In this document: in pieces, positions 25,281 to 33,563 of the stretch
How positions within the stretch are numbered: the stretch's first letter is position 1
Layout of the letters: the number at the start of each line of letters is the position of its first letter
Origin: Flavobacteriales bacterium
GTDB lineage: Bacteria; Bacteroidota; Bacteroidia; Flavobacteriales_F; PHOS-HE28
Reading direction: 5' to 3'
Assembly (NCBI GenBank): GCA_016704485.1
Contig: JADJAA010000002.1
Span: 496,001 to 560,000, forward strand
Length of the DNA: 64,000 nucleotides
Made by a program: the position numbers and the translations under genes
Notes under the pieces: generated by a model
Told to the model about the DNA's origin: nothing
The model's input: only the letters and a program-made list of their open reading frames with translations
The model's database searches: none

Positions 25281-26123
25281 TCACTTGGTCACCAATAAAG
25301 CAAGTGCAATAACGGCAACAGCGATACCAATGAATTGCGGTCTGCTTGGGCGGTCGCGGAATATGAGGTACGAACCTATTGTGCCGAGAAGGATCACACC
25401 GATACTCAGCAATGGAAACACCGTACTGGCCGGGAGTCCACTATGCGCTAGGGCCTGTAGGATGAATAATAAGGCGAAGAAATTAATGACACCCAGAACG
25501 ATCCCGCCGATCCAGACCTTAGGGTCTTTGAAGGCTGCGAACATTTTGTTGCGCCAAATAAATAGCAATGCGATACCTCCGGCCCATATGAAACACATCG
25601 TTGGGAACACACCTTCCGTTGCCGGTGTCAGGTGCATTCGCTGCACGGCGTTCAAGGAGATATCGATGGATGCAGTTCCGAAAAAAAGTAAAAGGGGTAG
25701 CTTCCAGTTCCGCGCTTCAGCACCCTTGCCCATGGCCGAAAGTGGCACAGCCACCAATGCACACACGATCCCGATCCACGCCAATATCGTTGGTCGTTCA
25801 TTGTATATAAGGACAGTGAACAGGACCGTGATCACCAAACTGAGTTTGCTCGCCACCGTGCTGGCAGCCACACCAGCGCGTTGTGTAGAAAGTGCAGTCA
25901 GATAGAATACGCCGATGAACAATGTCCCTACACCGGCACTTGGTAACCATAGCTTCGAAAGATCGCCTGCAAGCCAAGGTTGAGAGTACAATGCTCCGAA
26001 CAGAAATGCTACGAAATAGTTCAACGTAATAACCGGCAGAATAGGAATGTTACGCTTATCGAAAATGCGGAACAACAAAAAGATCGCTGCGCCGGAAATT
26101 GCGGAAAGCGTTACCAGAACCAT
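25281..26123 (-). CDS. EamA/RhaT-family drug-metabolite transporter
   Basis: A 280-residue inner membrane protein with about ten hydrophobic helices in two halves, as in the DMT superfamily. The first half has LSAISGAAIFLLFRIF and GVGTLFIGVFYLTALSTQRAGVAAS, the second FALLFILQALAHSGLPASTVFPLLSIGVI, with a closing helix FIGIAVAVIALALLVTK (segments cited separately by their place in the protein). The exported or imported metabolite cannot be told from sequence. The start overlaps the end of ribD by 13 bases. Confidence 0.87.
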   Translation of the reverse strand: MVLVTLSAISGAAIFLLFRIFDKRNIPILPVITLNYFVAFLFGALYSQPWLAGDLSKLWLPSAGVGTLFIGVFYLTALSTQRAGVAASTVASKLSLVITVLFTVLIYNERPTILAWIGIVCALVAVPLSAMGKGAEARNWKLPLLLFFGTASIDISLNAVQRMHLTPATEGVFPTMCFIWAGGIALLFIWRNKMFAAFKDPKVWIGGIVLGVINFFALLFILQALAHSGLPASTVFPLLSIGVILLGTIGSYLIFRDRPSRPQFIGIAVAVIALALLVTK

Positions 26124-27199
26124 TGCACAAGCGGGTTGATCCCGAGTAAGGAAGGTGAACGTGGGTTGATGTGGAAGGTTATCGTGTCCTCTTCGATCGC
26201 TAGTGTCCGCGTTGCTGACGCATACAGCATTGGGGCCGGTGTTCCTTTCCCGAATAGTGGCTTTCCGTAGATCACTCGGGCTTCATCCCAATGATCCTTT
26301 TCGATGAAATGGTTCAGTAATTCGGCACCGCCTTCAACGAGGATCGATCTGATCGACCGTTCATGTGCAGCTTTGAATATGCATTCGATCGGGTCGTCAT
26401 TAATACCGATCAACTCTTGTTCAATATCAATATCAATATCATCTCGCCGTTCACGTGTGAAAAGGATCGACGGTGTACTCCTATCATAGACTTTGGAAAG
26501 TGCTGGTGTGTTCCCTTGTCGATCAAGGATCAATCGGATCGGAGACGGGCCATGGACCAACCGGGTTGTCAGCTGTGGATCGTCGTTCAGAACCGTGCGA
26601 CTTCCGACCAAGATCGCTTGTTCCTGACTACGCCAAGTGTGGACCAGCGCGTTTGATGCAGCACCACTGATGCGCTGAACAGTTCGGTCATTTCGGGGAT
26701 GTTGGTCCAAAAAGCCATCCGCAGAACGGGCCCATTTCAGAATAACGTACGGCCTGTTGTGTTCCACAGAAGTAAGGAAGCGACGTTGATACCAGTGACA
26801 CTGCGCTTCATTGATCGGTCCGGTCACCTCAATTCCTGCGTCCTTCATGCGCTGGATACCGGTGCCTGAAACCGCAGGAAAAGGATCTTGCTGACCGATC
26901 ACAACGTGCCTTACACCACGCGCAATGATCAGGTCTGCGCAAGGTGGAGTTTTGCCATGGTGTGCGCACGGTTCGAGATTCACGTATAGGATCGCATCAG
27001 GTGGAATCGGGCTTTGACCAAAGGCATTCAAGCATTCTACCTCAGCATGCGGACCTCCGAATGATCTATGCCATCCTTCTGCAAGCAGTTGATCTCCCTG
27101 CACCAGCACGCAGCCCACCATCGGATTGGACCCTACTGCTCCGATCCCGCGGGTCGCGAGGTCCAAGCAACGTTGCATCCAATGATCGTGATCTGGCAT
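26111..27199 (-). CDS. ribD: RibD, bifunctional riboflavin deaminase/reductase
   Basis: Deaminates then reduces the GTP-derived pyrimidine in riboflavin synthesis. The N-terminal deaminase carries the zinc motif HAE at 51-53 and PCAHHGKTPPC with Cys78 and Cys87. The reductase spans about 150-362 (PYVILKWARSADGFL, AILVGSRTVLNDDPQLT, SILVEGGAELLNHFI). A short hexanucleotide repeat encodes DIDIDI near 263. CACCTTTG, a 7 of 8 -7 element, lies 8 bases before the ATG. It is transcribed divergently from prmC and followed by an overlapping EamA gene. Confidence 0.94.
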   Translation of the reverse strand: MPDHDHWMQRCLDLATRGIGAVGSNPMVGCVLVQGDQLLAEGWHRSFGGPHAEVECLNAFGQSPIPPDAILYVNLEPCAHHGKTPPCADLIIARGVRHVVIGQQDPFPAVSGTGIQRMKDAGIEVTGPINEAQCHWYQRRFLTSVEHNRPYVILKWARSADGFLDQHPRNDRTVQRISGAASNALVHTWRSQEQAILVGSRTVLNDDPQLTTRLVHGPSPIRLILDRQGNTPALSKVYDRSTPSILFTRERRDDIDIDIEQELIGINDDPIECIFKAAHERSIRSILVEGGAELLNHFIEKDHWDEARVIYGKPLFGKGTPAPMLYASATRTLAIEEDTITFHINPRSPSLLGINPLVQWFW

Positions 27200-27207
27200 A
27201 TTTGCCG

Positions 27208-27215
27208 CAAAGGTG
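27208..27215 (-). promoter_or_regulatory. Probable -7 element of ribD
   Basis: Minus strand CACCTTTG, one mismatch to TAnnTTTG, ending 8 bases before the ribD ATG at 27199. Confidence 0.45.
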
Positions 27216-27279
27216 ATCGATCAACTTGGAATCACGTCGTGCAACACCTCGTGGACCTGCGTAAATGTGATTGATGGGT

Positions 27280-27291
27280 TACTTTCGCCTC
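27280..27291 (+). promoter_or_regulatory. Probable -7 element of prmC, leaderless GTG start
   Basis: TACTTTCG at 27280-27287 has one mismatch to TAnnTTTG and ends 4 bases before the GTG at 27292. Confidence 0.45.
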
Positions 27292-28149
27292 GTGCTTAAA
27301 AGTGGGGAAATAGTGCATAGCATCTTGGGTCGATATCGGGAAGCGTTATTGCCAATCCATGGTGCCACGGAGTCTCGGGCAATTTCGAGAGAAGTTTTCC
27401 GTCATAAATATGGATGGGATGCGTATCAAATGGAACAACATTCATTGGATCTACTTACTGATGACCAGAAGAACGATCTTGAAGCAACGCTGGGCAGATT
27501 GGTGAGAGGCGAACCACTACAATATGTATTGGGCAATGCGTTGTTCATGGGCTTGGAGCTCTTTGTGGGCCCGGGTGTACTTATCCCAAGGCCGGAGACG
27601 GAAGAATTGGTGGAACGCATTGTTTCCAACGGATCAGTTCCGAAACGCATTGTTGATATTGGGACGGGAAGTGGCTGCATCGCCTTAGCGCTGAAACAAG
27701 CTTTTCCGGATTCGAGCGTTATCGGATTGGATGTGTCAATTCAAGCGCTGGCGATCGCGGAACGTAATGCCATTTCAACAAAGTTGGATGTGCAATTCGT
27801 AAATGCGGATGTATTAGCTGACTCTTTCGCAATTCCACATGGAACTGACCTGATCGTGAGCAATCCACCATATATACGGCGAACAGAAGAGCTTTCTCTA
27901 GCGACCCACGTTCGGGAGCACGAGCCCGGGTTGGCTTTGTTCGTGGAGGATGGTGACCCCTTACTATTCTACCGACGGATCGCTGAACAAGCCAAGGTCG
28001 CATTAATTCCTGGCGGCGCTATCTGGTTCGAAGGACATCAAATTTTCGCAACGGATGTGGGTGTAATGCTTGGCGATATGGGCTATCGGTCGGTGAACAT
28101 TGCACAGGATCTGAGTGGGAATCCACGTTTCATTAGTGCTATTCGATGA
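27292..28149 (+). CDS. prmC: PrmC (HemK), release factor glutamine methyltransferase
   Basis: Methylates the GGQ glutamine of release factors RF1 and RF2. The N-terminal helical domain precedes GEPLQYVLGNALFMGLEL, LIPRPETEELVE, the SAM-binding DIGTGSGCIALAL near 122-134 and the catalytic NPPY at 191-194. The total is 285 residues with the GTG start. This start is inferred from the -7 element 4 bases upstream; ATG codons at 27271 and 27274 would lie before the element and so would not be transcribed from it. It overlaps the next gene by 4 bases (ATGA). Confidence 0.9.
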   Translation: MLKSGEIVHSILGRYREALLPIHGATESRAISREVFRHKYGWDAYQMEQHSLDLLTDDQKNDLEATLGRLVRGEPLQYVLGNALFMGLELFVGPGVLIPRPETEELVERIVSNGSVPKRIVDIGTGSGCIALALKQAFPDSSVIGLDVSIQALAIAERNAISTKLDVQFVNADVLADSFAIPHGTDLIVSNPPYIRRTEELSLATHVREHEPGLALFVEDGDPLLFYRRIAEQAKVALIPGGAIWFEGHQIFATDVGVMLGDMGYRSVNIAQDLSGNPRFISAIR

Positions 28150-28814
28150 AAGGGGCGTTGGCCATAGCGCTGATGTTGTTTTCTGCTGGGTTGGTCTCGG
28201 CACGCGCAGAAGCAGATTCAACAGCCAAGGTCAAAGCCGAATTCCGCGTACTCTTCAACTTCGATTTCCGCCGCACCTTCGTCAATGCTGACCCTGTTTC
28301 ATTCTATGGTTTCCGACTGGGCGCACAACGGAAAAAGGACATAATCGCTGTTGGATTCTATGGATTGGGTAACCCCTACATACAGGAGAATGTGGATCTT
28401 GGGAGCTTGGGTTCAAGGGAACTTCGGACCAATTTCGATTTTACCACCTTGGCTTATGAGCGGGTCCTTTTGGAGACGGAACGATGGACCATTGGTCTTC
28501 CGCTTTCCGTTGGTCTTGGTACGTACCGCACAAGCTATCGCGACAGCACAGATCGGTTCCGACCCTATTCCACGAATGAACTGGTACCGCTGGAAGCGTC
28601 CATACACGTGGATTACAATGTTTTTTGGTGGATCTTTGTTGGAGTTGGCGGCGGCTATAGGCACGTGCTGGCAGCGGATCGGAATACCACGATAACACTG
28701 AGCGATATGAACTACTATGCCAAAGCCGGCCTACGCGTGGGAGCTATGGTGGAACGGGCCAGAAAGGAGATCCGTAGAGCACGTCGACAAGAGCGTAAAG
28801 GCCATGGAGAATAG
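28146..28814 (+). CDS. Predicted outer membrane beta-barrel protein of unknown function
   Basis: Signal peptide (GALAIALMLFSAGLVSARA), then a chain of amphipathic strands ending in aromatic residues (AEFRVLFNFDFRRTFV, KKDIIAVGFYGLGNPY, WTIGLPLSVGLGTYR, WIFVGVGGGYRHVL, YYAKAGLRVGAMV). This is consistent with a small barrel. The C-terminus is strongly basic (RKEIRRARRQERK), unusual for a barrel end. It overlaps prmC by 4 bases upstream and ligA by 11 bases downstream, so it is tightly coupled to both. I do not recognise the family. Confidence 0.75.
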   Translation: MKGALAIALMLFSAGLVSARAEADSTAKVKAEFRVLFNFDFRRTFVNADPVSFYGFRLGAQRKKDIIAVGFYGLGNPYIQENVDLGSLGSRELRTNFDFTTLAYERVLLETERWTIGLPLSVGLGTYRTSYRDSTDRFRPYSTNELVPLEASIHVDYNVFWWIFVGVGGGYRHVLAADRNTTITLSDMNYYAKAGLRVGAMVERARKEIRRARRQERKGHGE

Positions 28815-30825
28815 TGCGGCGAAGCTTCGGATGGATGAACTCGGCAAAGTGCTGGAGCATCATAACTATTTGTACTACGTGAACGCTTCACCGGAGATCT
28901 CGGATCAAGAGTTCGATGGCCTCTTGAAGGAATTGAATGATCTGGAAACGACCTACCCGGAACTAGCGGATCCGAATAGTCCCACGCAGCGGGTTGGAGG
29001 TGATATCACCAAGAATTTCCCGTCAGCGACCCATAAGTGGCCGATGCTTTCTCTGAGCAATTCCTATAGCCGGGAAGAAGTCGCCGAATTCGTTGCGCGC
29101 GTGGATAAGGAAGTTGGTAAGGCTACCTACGTCATGGAGTTGAAGTATGACGGAGTGGCCATCAGCCTTACGTATACCAATGGCCGGTTGGTCCGCGGAG
29201 TAACACGCGGGGATGGAACGAAAGGCGAGGAGGTAACTGCTAACGTTCGCACGGTGCATGCCATTCCGATGCGCCTTCGCGGTGAGGGTTGGCCAATGGA
29301 ATTCGAAGTGCGAGGAGAGATCGTTCTGTTGCGCGAACAATTCGAGAGGTTGAATGCACAGCGCTCAGCGGCAGGAGAGGAATTGTATGCCAATCCACGG
29401 AACACGGCAGCAGGCTCCCTGAAACTCCAGGATCCGAAGGAGGTTGCGCGACGAGGCTTGAACAACTTCATTCACGGTATGCAAGGTGATGATCTGCCTA
29501 CACGATCACACTACGATAATCTGGTCAATGCTGGTAAATGGGGGTTTCACGTACCTGATCCGGAACGGCGCTTCATAGAACGGGCCACGGACCTTGAAGG
29601 GATCATGGCATTCATTGATCATTGGGATACGCATCGTCATGGCTTGGAAGTTGAAACGGACGGCGTCGTAATTAAAGTAGATGATATCGCGGTACAGGAG
29701 GAATTGGGGAGTACGGCAAAAAGTCCGCGCTGGGCGATCGCGTATAAATTTCAAGCCGAGCAAGCATTGACCAGGCTCAACAACGTGGTCTACCAAGTCG
29801 GTCGTACGGGGGCCATAACGCCGGTCGCGGAGCTGGATCCAGTGCAATTAGCGGGAACTACAGTAAAGCGTGCATCGATCCACAATGCTGATCAGATCGC
29901 GAAGTTGGACCTCCACATTGGCGATATGGTCCAAGTGGAAAAGGGAGGCGAGATCATACCCAAGATCACAGGTGTGGATCTAACACAACGGCCTGCTGAT
30001 GCACCAACTGTGAGGTTCCCGGATGGGTGTCCCGAATGCAATACGCCGTTGATCCGGTTGGAAGGAGAGGTGCAGCATTACTGCCCGAATGAACATTTGT
30101 GCCCACCGCAGATCACTGGACGGATCCAACATTTCGTAGGGCGTAAGGCCATGGATATGGACGGCCTCGGTGGCGAAACGGTCGAAGAACTCTTCAGAGC
30201 AGGATTGGTGAATAACATTGCTGACCTCTACAGTCTAAAGAAGGATCAACTTGTAGCACTTGGAAAAGGGTGGGGTGAAAAAAGTGCCGATCAGGTCATG
30301 AAGGGAATAGAGGCAAGCAAGAAAGTCCCGTTCGAGCGCGTGCTATTTGCGATAGGGATCAGGCATGTGGGCGAAACAGTGGCCAAGAAGATCGCCCGGT
30401 CCGTAGGTAGTATGGAACGATTGGTAGATCTGGATCAGCAGGCACTTGTGGGCATGGAAGAAGTAGGTCCGGTCATCGCGGAGAGCATTGTGGATTTCTT
30501 TGCTGTACAAGGGAATCGGGACGTTCTGCAACAACTAAAGGACCATGGCGTGCGCATGGAATTGGACCCCTCTGAAATAACGTTGGTCGGAGATAAGCTT
30601 AAAGATAAGACCTTCGTGGTCTCCGGAGTGTTCCGGAACTACACGCGAGATAGCATCAAAGAAGCGATAGAACATAACGGTGGCAAGGTCTCTGGGTCCA
30701 TATCCAGCAAGACCAGTTATGTACTGGCAGGAGCGGATATGGGGCCGGCAAAGCGCACCAAAGCTGAGCAATTGAAGGTGCAGGTCATTGATGAGGACGA
30801 ATTCGATCGGATGATCCACCCATGA
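28804..30825 (+). CDS. ligA: LigA, NAD-dependent DNA ligase
   Basis: Seals nicks during replication and repair using NAD. The adenylation domain has the catalytic KYDG (Lys114). NTAAGSLKLQDP, VGRTGAITPVAELDPVQLAGT (OB fold), a four-Cys zinc site (CPECN, YCPNEHLC), helix-hairpin-helix repeats and a C-terminal BRCT domain (FVVSGVFRNYTRDSIKEAIE) follow. The length of 673 residues is standard. The ATG at 28804 is chosen because LigA proteins begin about 110 residues before the lysine; it overlaps the upstream gene by 11 bases. Confidence 0.96.
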   Translation: MENSAAKLRMDELGKVLEHHNYLYYVNASPEISDQEFDGLLKELNDLETTYPELADPNSPTQRVGGDITKNFPSATHKWPMLSLSNSYSREEVAEFVARVDKEVGKATYVMELKYDGVAISLTYTNGRLVRGVTRGDGTKGEEVTANVRTVHAIPMRLRGEGWPMEFEVRGEIVLLREQFERLNAQRSAAGEELYANPRNTAAGSLKLQDPKEVARRGLNNFIHGMQGDDLPTRSHYDNLVNAGKWGFHVPDPERRFIERATDLEGIMAFIDHWDTHRHGLEVETDGVVIKVDDIAVQEELGSTAKSPRWAIAYKFQAEQALTRLNNVVYQVGRTGAITPVAELDPVQLAGTTVKRASIHNADQIAKLDLHIGDMVQVEKGGEIIPKITGVDLTQRPADAPTVRFPDGCPECNTPLIRLEGEVQHYCPNEHLCPPQITGRIQHFVGRKAMDMDGLGGETVEELFRAGLVNNIADLYSLKKDQLVALGKGWGEKSADQVMKGIEASKKVPFERVLFAIGIRHVGETVAKKIARSVGSMERLVDLDQQALVGMEEVGPVIAESIVDFFAVQGNRDVLQQLKDHGVRMELDPSEITLVGDKLKDKTFVVSGVFRNYTRDSIKEAIEHNGGKVSGSISSKTSYVLAGADMGPAKRTKAEQLKVQVIDEDEFDRMIHP

Positions 30826-31394
30826 AATTGTTCGACCGTTTCAAAGAGTGGATGGGCATCCGGCGTTTGCTGCGTGATCTGCCGCAGGGTAGAAAGCCGC
30901 TGCCACGTAACCTCAGTGCAGCGCGTAAGGTGGCCATCGTTTACGTGATCGAAGATGAAGCAGCGCACAACCAAGTGCGTAACTATGTGAAGCGGATCAA
31001 GGAGGATATTGGCATTACGCATATCATGGCGATCGGTTTTGTGGATAGTAAGATCCAGCCTCATTACCTGCACGCCAAGTTGAACTTCGACTCGTTCACA
31101 CTAAAAGACCTGAATTGGTACCGCATTCCACATGGTAACACCGTAGAGAATTTCATGGCCGAGGAATATGATGTGATCATTGACCTCACCTTGGAGGACC
31201 GCTTACCGATACAATACATCATGGCCAAGAGCCGCGCACGTTTCAAGGTTGGGCGGCTGAGTGATAGCAACAAGCGGATCCTGGATATGATGATCGATAT
31301 GGCTGGTGGTCAAAGCTTACCGCAACTGATCCAACAAGTACACCGGTATTTGCTCATGATCAACTCCGAGCAAGCATCCTATTCCAATTCATAA
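30822..31394 (+). CDS. Conserved Bacteroidota protein of unknown function (DUF6913-like)
   Basis: A 190-residue soluble protein without a signal peptide. It has a basic N-terminus (FDRFKEWMGIRRLLRDLP), then VAIVYVIEDEAAHNQVRNYVKRI and DVIIDLTLEDRLPIQYIMAKS. Proteins of this look, encoded between ligA and dapA, recur in flavobacteria and I associate them with DUF6913; that link is from memory. The alternating beta/alpha pattern suggests a Rossmann-like fold. It overlaps the ligA stop by 4 bases and precedes dapA by 15 bases. Confidence 0.75.
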   Translation: MKLFDRFKEWMGIRRLLRDLPQGRKPLPRNLSAARKVAIVYVIEDEAAHNQVRNYVKRIKEDIGITHIMAIGFVDSKIQPHYLHAKLNFDSFTLKDLNWYRIPHGNTVENFMAEEYDVIIDLTLEDRLPIQYIMAKSRARFKVGRLSDSNKRILDMMIDMAGGQSLPQLIQQVHRYLLMINSEQASYSNS

Positions 31395-31409
31395 AACGCA
31401 ATTCACACA

Positions 31410-32303
31410 ATGGATGATCGTTTCCGCGGCCTAGGTGTAGCCTTGGTCACTCCGTTCCGTTCCAATGGCCAGGTAGATCACGTGGGTCTGGAAAAATTGA
31501 TCGAGCACCAGATCCTTGGTGGTGTGGATTATGTGGTGAGCATGGGCACCACGGGAGAAAGCGTTACGTTGACCAAGAAGGAAAAGGAACAGCTACTGAT
31601 CTCTACCAAAGAGATCGTTCGGAATCGCGTTCCGATCGTACTCGGAATTGGAGGAAATAGCACAGCTGAAGTGATCGAGCAGTTCCAGTCCTTCGACATG
31701 GACGGCGTGGATGCAATACTTAGCGTGAGTCCATACTACAACAAGCCGACCCAAGAAGGGATCTACCAGCACTACAAGGCAATTGCCGGTTCCAGTCTTC
31801 GCCCGATCATTCTCTACAACGTGCCAGGCCGCACAGGCAGCAACATGGCAGCCGAGACCACCTTGCGGTTGGCCAAGGATCTCAAGAACATTATCGCGAT
31901 CAAAGAGGCCAGCGGAAATCTGGACCAGATCGGCACCATCCTCAAATACCGCCCTGCGGATTTTATGGTGATCAGCGGCGATGATGCCTTAACATTCCCA
32001 CTGATAGCGCTAGGAGCGGAGGGCGTGATCAGCGTGGTCGGCAACGCGCTCCCGAGTGAATTCGGTGCTTTGGTTAATGCAGCGTTAAAGGGTGATCTCG
32101 AAACCGCGCGCAAGGAACATTTCCGGCTGCACGATGTGATCAACTTACTCTTCGTTGAAGGGAATCCAGGTGGAATAAAGCACGTCCTGAAAGTCCTCGG
32201 GATCTGTGAGGATACCATGCGTTTACCGCTTGTGAACATTAGCGAGGCAACAGCGAAGAAGCTATACGGAGCCTTGGCAGATGCTGAGGTGGTGAAGTTG
32301 TAG
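31410..32303 (+). CDS. dapA: DapA, 4-hydroxy-tetrahydrodipicolinate synthase
   Basis: Condenses pyruvate with aspartate semialdehyde at the branch point to lysine and diaminopimelate. It is a TIM barrel of 297 residues with GTTGESVTLTKKEKEQL near 46-62, the catalytic Tyr in SPYYNKPTQEG near 110, GRTGSNM near 143, and the Schiff-base Lys in IIAIKEASGNLDQ near 167. Length and motifs are complete. It ends a five-gene co-directional run from prmC. Confidence 0.95.
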   Translation: MDDRFRGLGVALVTPFRSNGQVDHVGLEKLIEHQILGGVDYVVSMGTTGESVTLTKKEKEQLLISTKEIVRNRVPIVLGIGGNSTAEVIEQFQSFDMDGVDAILSVSPYYNKPTQEGIYQHYKAIAGSSLRPIILYNVPGRTGSNMAAETTLRLAKDLKNIIAIKEASGNLDQIGTILKYRPADFMVISGDDALTFPLIALGAEGVISVVGNALPSEFGALVNAALKGDLETARKEHFRLHDVINLLFVEGNPGGIKHVLKVLGICEDTMRLPLVNISEATAKKLYGALADAEVVKL

Positions 32304-32419
32304 GGTTGTAAATGCTTGGATCGTTTCATCCAGAGTTCCTCCGCATCCAATGGTCTAATATTTTGAGGAGCACCTTGCTCTTAAAATTATCCCCAACCTT
32401 CCCGACCTTCGTGCCAACG

Positions 32420-33025
32420 ATGGATTTTCTTGCACTTGATTTTGAGACTGCCACACCGCAATTGGATAGCCCATGCGAATTGGGCATTGCAATTGTGAGA
32501 GGCGGCGTGGTGCGTGAAGTCAAGAACTGGTTGATCAAGCCGCGGTATTGGCCGTATTTCAGTCCGTGGAATGTTGCGGTTCATGGGATCCGGCCAGAGC
32601 ATGTGTCCGATGCGCCGCGTTGGGAAGAGATCTGGCCAGAAGTGGCTGAAGTCTTGAGTGGCGCAACCATCGTAGCGCACAATGCGAGTTTCGATATGGG
32701 CGTGTTGCGCAGTACGTTGGCAAGTCATTCCATTCCGCACCCAACGTTCCAGTATTTCTGTAGCGTGAGCATGGCGCGCAAAGTGTGGCCGGGCTTTCCA
32801 AAGAACGATCTGAAAACGCTCTGTGTGCGACACGGCATTCCACTACAACACCACCGCGCAGGAAATGACGCCGAGGCCACTGCGGAATTAGTGATCCGCG
32901 CTGCGGAACAAAAAGGCGCGGAGGATGTTACCGGATTTCTATTGGGCGAGAAGCTGAAGGTCGGCGGATTCTACCCCGGAGGTTGCCGCACACCAGGCGG
33001 AAAGGTCGTGACGTGTAGGATCTGA
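32420..33025 (+). CDS. DEDDh 3'-5' exonuclease (DNA polymerase III epsilon-like)
   Basis: A 201-residue exonuclease domain protein. The DFET acidic motif is at residues 7-10, HNASFDMGVL holds the second Asp, and HRAGNDAEATAEL holds the His and Asp of DEDDh. It is a stand-alone exonuclease, likely a repair or proofreading accessory rather than a polymerase subunit. The ATG at 32420 is chosen because family members start just before the DFET motif; the longer frame upstream has no protein-like content. Confidence 0.88.
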   Translation: MDFLALDFETATPQLDSPCELGIAIVRGGVVREVKNWLIKPRYWPYFSPWNVAVHGIRPEHVSDAPRWEEIWPEVAEVLSGATIVAHNASFDMGVLRSTLASHSIPHPTFQYFCSVSMARKVWPGFPKNDLKTLCVRHGIPLQHHRAGNDAEATAELVIRAAEQKGAEDVTGFLLGEKLKVGGFYPGGCRTPGGKVVTCRI

Positions 33026-33033
33026 TCCAAAAT

Positions 33034-33507
33034 CTACTTGTCGGTGATCGGCGCGTACATCTTCTTAATGCGCATCAATGGCCCCGGACAATGCGTCGTG
33101 TGGCAAGTGGCGCACCCAAGTATCAATGCGTTGTAAGCAAGGGCTCGATCTTTCTTTTTTGCTTTGTACAGCACGTCCAGTTTTTTCAAATAGTCATGCG
33201 CAAACGTGGGGAATGTAATGGGGTCAATGTGGATGCCATCGGTAGCTTTCGCAGTGAGCAAAGTGGCTGCTTCGGTCGGGTAGGGAGGTAACGTGCGCTT
33301 CGTACCAAGCGTAGCCTTCACGCTATCCGCATGTATGGCCAATGCACGCATTACGAGGGCCAATTCACTGGGTGGTTTAAGATCCTGGATCGAATTGGAT
33401 ACCATTATTGAAGCATCCGGTCGAGGTCCGTTTACGCTCGATCTCGCCGAAATTGCCAAGATCGCCACGACGAGTAACGTAATGATCGAAAAAACGGTAG
33501 TTCTCAT
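33034..33507 (-). CDS. Small exported protein with one c-type haem motif
   Basis: Signal peptide or membrane anchor (TTVFSIITLLVVAILAISA), then about 130 residues including a single CxxCH motif, CATCHTTHC, near the C-terminus. That placement, after a helical region (ALVMRALAIHADSVKAT), resembles cytochrome c' type four-helix proteins, where the haem is on the last helix. A role in electron transfer or gas binding is possible but not shown. The ATG at 33507 is 8 bases after a perfect -7 element (TACCTTTG on the minus strand). Confidence 0.75.
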   Translation of the reverse strand: MRTTVFSIITLLVVAILAISARSSVNGPRPDASIMVSNSIQDLKPPSELALVMRALAIHADSVKATLGTKRTLPPYPTEAATLLTAKATDGIHIDPITFPTFAHDYLKKLDVLYKAKKKDRALAYNALILGCATCHTTHCPGPLMRIKKMYAPITDK

Positions 33508-33515
33508 GCTTAGAG

Positions 33516-33523
33516 CAAAGGTA
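33516..33523 (-). promoter_or_regulatory. -7 element of the haem-motif gene
   Basis: Minus strand TACCTTTG, a perfect match to TAnnTTTG, ending 8 bases before the ATG at 33507. Confidence 0.55.
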
Positions 33524-33563
33524 CGCGCTGTCACAATGTCCGAAAATTCTTGCGGCGTGGATA

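Noticed and set aside
26421..26438. Tandem hexanucleotide (ATCAAT/TATCAA type) inside ribD
   Set aside because: It simply encodes Asp-Ile repeats in a variable loop of the reductase domain; too short to be a functional repeat array.
13748..27199. FMN riboswitch before ribH or ribD
   Set aside because: The RFN box sequence is not seen; ribH follows another gene by 3 bases and ribD has a -7 element 8 bases from its ATG, leaving no room.
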